Positions 60,112-64,000 of a DNA stretch of 64,000 nucleotides are shown piece after piece. This DNA is from UBA6224 sp963730375. Its GTDB lineage: Bacteria > Patescibacteriota > Saccharimonadia > Saccharimonadales > UBA4665. Under the pieces are notes generated by a model. The model did no database searches. It was not told where the DNA came from and saw only the letters and a list, made by a program, of their open reading frames with translations. The DNA lies in NCBI GenBank assembly GCA_963730375.1, contig CAVSRJ010000001.1, positions 186,001-250,000 of the forward strand, read 5' to 3'. Every line of letters begins with the position of its first letter. Positions within the stretch are counted from its first letter, which is position 1. A program made the translations under genes and the position numbers.

Positions 60112-62037
60112 ATGGCACTCGGTAGAAGCAAGCAACAAATCGATCCTGCAGCAGTTGCAGAGGCACAGCGCTCTCAAGAAGCCCAGGAAGTTCAGTCTGC
60201 CTTTCGCAAGGGTGTTACCGCACTGCGCGACTTTATTGCGCCGAGTAGCATTGAGTTCAACAGCTCGTATTTCCAGATTGGCACCCGCTTTGCCCGTAGC
60301 TATTACGTCTATGGCTACCCCCGCCAGCTTTATACTGGCTGGCTGAGCAGCATGATTAACATCGATGAGGTGCTTGATATGTCCATGTACATATATCCTG
60401 TCGAAAGCCAGGTAGTGCTGGAAAACCTCCGCAAAAAAGTGACACAGCTCGAAGCCGGCATCCAGATAGACGCCGAAAAGGGACGCGTTCGTGACCCGGC
60501 CAAGCAGGCACAGATTCTTGACGCCGAGGAGATGCGTGACAAACTGCAGGTCGGTGAAGAGCGCTTTTTCCGCCTGGGCTTCTACTTCACGATCTATGGC
60601 AACTCGATGGACGAACTCGAGTTTGTATCGCACAAGCTCGAATCACTCCTCGGCCAACAACTCGTCTTCAGCAAGCCAGCCACTGCTCAGCAGGAGCAGG
60701 CACTGAATAGTATCGTGCCGCAATTTACCGACCAGTTGCAGATTCGACGCAACTTTAGCACCGGTGCACTCAGCACCAGCTTCCCATTCACCAGCGCCGA
60801 TCTGACACAGGATAACGGCATCCTCTACGGTATCAACATGCACAACTCGGGTCTGGTTATCTTTGACCGATTTAGCCTGGAGAACGGCAACTCTGTCATC
60901 TTTGCCAAGTCTGGTGCTGGTAAGTCATTTACTGTCAAGCTTGAGGCTCTCCGTAGCATGATGTTCGGCACCGAAATCCTCATTATCGATCCAGAGAATG
61001 AATACGAACGCATGTGCGATGCGGCCGGCGGCGCTTATGTACGGCTCAGCCTTAACTCCACCACTCGCATCAATCCGTTCGATTTGCCGCGTGTCACCGA
61101 TGGTGAGGAGGGCGACAACCCTCTGCGCAGCAACCTCATCACCCTACATGGACTATTGCGGCTGATGATGGGCGGCGCCCAGGCACAAATGCAGGCTAAC
61201 GGTAACGCCACTATGGCGCCCGCTCTCTCGCCAGCAGAGGAGGCAGACCTCGATTCAGCACTCATCGAGACCTACGCCAAGGCCGGTATCACCAACGATC
61301 CGCTCACCCATACCGCAACTCCACCAACGATTAACGACCTCTACGACACGTTGCTACACATGGGGAGCACCGGCCCGCAACTGGCGCAGCGGCTTCGCAA
61401 ATACACCACCGGTACGTTCGCGGGCATCTTCAGCCAGCAAAGTAACATTAATATCAACAACCCGCTCGTCGTCTTCAACATTCGCGACCTCGAGGACGAA
61501 CTGCGACCGGTCGCTATGTACATTGTGCTGAATTACATCTGGAACAAGACCAAAACTGACCAACGACGCCGCATGCTTATCGTTGATGAGGCCTGGCAGC
61601 TGATGAAATACGAGGACAGTGCCAACTTCCTCTTTAGCCTGGCCAAACGTGCCCGTAAATACAACCTCGGCATCACGACCATCACTCAGGACGTCGAAGA
61701 CTTTATGGGGTCACGCATGGGACGAGCCATTGTGGCGAATGCCAGCATGCAGATTCTGCTGAAGCAGTCACCGTCAGCCGTCGATGTCCTCAGTGACGTC
61801 TTCAAGTTGACCAGTGAGGAAAAGAAACGCCTGAGTCAATTCCCCGTCGGGCAGGGCTTGTTCTTTGCCGGACAGAACCACGTCCACATCCAGATCGTGG
61901 CCAGTCCGACCGAGACCGGCCTAATTACCACCAACCCGGCTCAGGTCCAACAGGCCAATGCCGCCGCCCAGCAGGGAAATCTCGGCAGCCAACAGGGGAC
62001 TATTGATTTGAGCAATCGACTGCATCCAGGTGTATAA
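60112..62037 (+). CDS. virB4: VirB4-type T4SS ATPase
   Basis: 641 residues. Walker A AKSGAGKS at about 265-272, followed by the VirB4 signature (LIIDPENEYERMC). Walker B MLIVDEAWQLM is at about 488-498, with the RARKYNLGITTITQDVEDFM sensor region after it. The N-terminal about 230 residues form the membrane-associated domain. It energises pilus assembly or substrate export at the inner membrane. Confidence 0.94.
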   Translation: MALGRSKQQIDPAAVAEAQRSQEAQEVQSAFRKGVTALRDFIAPSSIEFNSSYFQIGTRFARSYYVYGYPRQLYTGWLSSMINIDEVLDMSMYIYPVESQVVLENLRKKVTQLEAGIQIDAEKGRVRDPAKQAQILDAEEMRDKLQVGEERFFRLGFYFTIYGNSMDELEFVSHKLESLLGQQLVFSKPATAQQEQALNSIVPQFTDQLQIRRNFSTGALSTSFPFTSADLTQDNGILYGINMHNSGLVIFDRFSLENGNSVIFAKSGAGKSFTVKLEALRSMMFGTEILIIDPENEYERMCDAAGGAYVRLSLNSTTRINPFDLPRVTDGEEGDNPLRSNLITLHGLLRLMMGGAQAQMQANGNATMAPALSPAEEADLDSALIETYAKAGITNDPLTHTATPPTINDLYDTLLHMGSTGPQLAQRLRKYTTGTFAGIFSQQSNININNPLVVFNIRDLEDELRPVAMYIVLNYIWNKTKTDQRRRMLIVDEAWQLMKYEDSANFLFSLAKRARKYNLGITTITQDVEDFMGSRMGRAIVANASMQILLKQSPSAVDVLSDVFKLTSEEKKRLSQFPVGQGLFFAGQNHVHIQIVASPTETGLITTNPAQVQQANAAAQQGNLGSQQGTIDLSNRLHPGV

Positions 62038-62070
62038 TAAGCACAAGCGTATTGTGGATTACATACATAT

Positions 62071-64000
62071 ATGTCTACCGAACTAAAGGACAGGCCAGCC
62101 CATTCCGACTCTGACGGCGGTGAGGATAATGTCGGCCAACAACATGCCGATGAGATGTTCAATCAACTGACGTCTGACTCTCACATGAAGAAGGACGGCA
62201 AATCCGGCGACCTTGGCGGCGACAAAAAGGATTCAAAGACCAACCCTGCCGACAGCATGGCCTCCGCTGGCGCAGCAGCGCAGAATTTTGCCAAGAATTT
62301 TGGAACTAGTGCCGCCACTGCCGGCGCCGGTAGTTCGCTCACGGCACTCAACAAAGCCAAGAACTATTTCTGGGGTAGCAAGACTCGACGAAACACGACT
62401 ATTGGCGGCGGTGTCGGTGGCATAATCGCCACCATCGTCATCGCGATGACGACGCTCATCTTGCCGCTAAAAATTGAGGGGCTGGTCAACAACCTCGAGG
62501 CACGATTTGGCGCAGCCAGCCAGAAGGCAGCGCAAAAAACCACCGCGACGCTGTTTGATCGCTGGGTGCAAAAACACATCATGCCGAACATCGGTACGCC
62601 CCGCTGTAAAACCCTGGTCGATGCCGGCTGTGTCTCAAAAGCTAGCGGCGTCAATCCGATCTCCCAGCTGTACAACTCCTGGCGAGAGGGTAAGCTCGAG
62701 CGCAAAATGGCGGAGCGGTATGGCTTCCAGCTAACCAAAAATGGCAACGTCTGGCACCTGAAGCTCGATGGCAAGGACTACAACATCGGCAATGGATCGA
62801 GCATCTACGGAGACAACGCCCACAGTGGTAACCGCCGAGAGATTAGAGCTGCCCTCAACAAACACCTGGATACGTTAACGCTGCGGGAAAAGATATCGTA
62901 TCGATTTATTATCGCTCCCCACGTCCGCGCCAAGTATGGCATACGTCACTGCTGGAACGTCTGCAAGTACACCGATAAGGTCTACGAGTTCACCGACACA
63001 CACAAAGTAAAAACCAAGGCAGCCTTCGCCCAAACGACCCACCGCATTATTGAACCTATCTCCGCCAACTACGCACTCATATTCCAGTGTGTACTGACGA
63101 CCTGTGACCCAGATTTGGTCGATGCCACGAAGGGAGATTTGGACCGAACCTCAGAGATTGGCCACGATGTTCGGACAAACTTATTAAAATTTGCCGCCAG
63201 CTTTGGTAGCGAAGCACTAGAAGATGTCGTCAAGGCCGCAGACAAGATTGCCAAGGAGGGTTTTGCCAAATACTTTGGTCGCCTCGTCATCGAAAAGGTC
63301 TTCACAAAAGTCATAGGCGAGTCTGCCGGCAAGATTGCTGGGGCGGTTGGCAGTGAATTTATCCCGTATATTGGCGTGATTATCTTTCTGGTGCGTGTGG
63401 TCGTTCAGGCTGAAGTTATCGGCCCGGCCGTTAGACAGATTATTTACTTCACACTCAGCTCGGCTGCAGTTACCCAGTTCACGGAGTACCAGACAGTCCG
63501 TGACGAAATACGGGCGGGGCAGATGGATTCCACCCAACTCGGTGGCTATGTCAACGCAATTAGCACAAACGTCAACCCATATCAGCCAGGTGACCCCGAA
63601 TACGACCCAGAGGTAGCGAATAACATCTCGGATATGACCCAAACGCCCGTCTATAACGCCCTGTTCTCAAACCAAACCACGTCCATAAATGACCGGCCAA
63701 AAATAGATAAATCAAACCCACAATACGTCTGCCCAGAGGACGACAACAAGCCGGTGCCAACAGGCCAGGCGGTCTGTGGCAGCGAGGTGTTCGCCCGCGG
63801 CGTTGGGGTATTTGATTTTGTCACCGACGTATACGAGTTTGGTGACAACCCTATTAGCAAGTCTGCTAGGGGCTTGGGTCGAGCCATATTTGACGCTATC
63901 GATAGCGCCATCAGCTGGGCACTGGGCCCCTTGATAGATATCCTGGTATTTGGCTGTAAGACCTCACCGGTGTGTCAGCCCGGCGTAGATTACATAAAGA
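62071..64000 (+). CDS. Large membrane protein of the T4SS locus, 3' end outside window
   Basis: About 643 residues visible from ATG 62071 in one frame to the window edge. A hydrophilic, Asp/Lys/Ser-rich first about 100 residues precede a TM helix (about 112-132), then a helical domain with paired Cys (IRHCWNVC). More hydrophobic segments (about 425-455) and a Cys-containing outer region follow. It may be a surface adhesin or channel component of the secretion system; no family was recognised. The -10-like TATAAT at 62033 overlaps the virB4 stop, so it may have its own promoter. Confidence 0.7.
   Translation, partial: MSTELKDRPAHSDSDGGEDNVGQQHADEMFNQLTSDSHMKKDGKSGDLGGDKKDSKTNPADSMASAGAAAQNFAKNFGTSAATAGAGSSLTALNKAKNYFWGSKTRRNTTIGGGVGGIIATIVIAMTTLILPLKIEGLVNNLEARFGAASQKAAQKTTATLFDRWVQKHIMPNIGTPRCKTLVDAGCVSKASGVNPISQLYNSWREGKLERKMAERYGFQLTKNGNVWHLKLDGKDYNIGNGSSIYGDNAHSGNRREIRAALNKHLDTLTLREKISYRFIIAPHVRAKYGIRHCWNVCKYTDKVYEFTDTHKVKTKAAFAQTTHRIIEPISANYALIFQCVLTTCDPDLVDATKGDLDRTSEIGHDVRTNLLKFAASFGSEALEDVVKAADKIAKEGFAKYFGRLVIEKVFTKVIGESAGKIAGAVGSEFIPYIGVIIFLVRVVVQAEVIGPAVRQIIYFTLSSAAVTQFTEYQTVRDEIRAGQMDSTQLGGYVNAISTNVNPYQPGDPEYDPEVANNISDMTQTPVYNALFSNQTTSINDRPKIDKSNPQYVCPEDDNKPVPTGQAVCGSEVFARGVGVFDFVTDVYEFGDNPISKSARGLGRAIFDAIDSAISWALGPLIDILVFGCKTSPVCQPGVDYIK

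Noticed and set aside
1..64000. CRISPR arrays, rRNA genes or insertion sequences with transposase
   Set aside because: No regularly spaced direct repeats with unique spacers, no rRNA-like stretch and no transposase reading frame were found.
1..64000. TGA read as glycine (code 25, as in SR1/Gracilibacteria)
   Set aside because: TGA ends the sortase and other genes at sensible positions, and conserved proteins show no in-frame TGA.

Overview
The window looks like the chromosome of a Candidatus Saccharibacteria (TM7, Patescibacteria/CPR) member or a close relative. The evidence is a compact genome with short intergenic gaps, standard stop codons including TGA, housekeeping genes mixed with many short proteins of unknown function, and a type IV secretion/pilus-like locus (PrgI, VirB4, a VirB6-like membrane protein and a row of VirB2-like pilin subunits) of the kind found in that group. 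No database search was possible, so the assignment rests on recognised protein families and gene order.

Layout. 1-5.1 kb: HAD hydrolase (cut by the window edge), Nudix, methyltransferase, MazG-like NTP pyrophosphatase and DNA polymerase I. 5.2-8 kb: a large P-type-ATPase-like protein whose signature motifs are degenerate. 8-12.5 kb: P-loop kinase, RpoD and a DNA primase that lacks its zinc ligands and carries a +1 frameshift. 12.5-27 kb: small membrane proteins, MscS- and MscL-type channels, oligoribonuclease, an FMN reductase with a divergent HxlR regulator, a zincin, MsrB, glutamate dehydrogenase, ArgRS and a sugar-phosphate isomerase. 27-31 kb: sortase with a 33-residue membrane partner, groEL-groES under a CIRCE operator, and an amidinotransferase-fold enzyme. 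31-33.4 kb: a decayed phosphoribosyltransferase gene and a GC-rich foreign-looking gene. 33.4-42.5 kb: alpha/beta hydrolase, MurE, PP2C-like protein, TsaD (with an in-frame insert) and ValRS behind a possible attenuator. 42.5-52 kb: palindrome-rich non-coding DNA, nucleotide-sanitation genes (HIT, Nudix, YjjX), four tRNA genes and small ORFs. 52-64 kb: ComF, Hsp20, then the T4SS-like locus running off the right edge.

Regulation. At 27 starts a TANNNT -10 box lies only 5-9 bp upstream of the start codon, so the mRNA would begin at or within a few bases of it (leaderless transcripts). Other genes (groES, rpoD, hsp20, gdhA and several tiny ORFs) have ordinary Shine-Dalgarno sequences.

The least expected feature is a family of dispersed structured repeats. 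Two hairpins with variable but self-complementary stems are joined by a conserved linker. Copies occur next to groEL, between tsaD and valS, apparently inside the tsaD coding sequence, and downstream of each of the three tRNA-Ser genes, where each unit ends in a copy of that tRNA's own 3' end.
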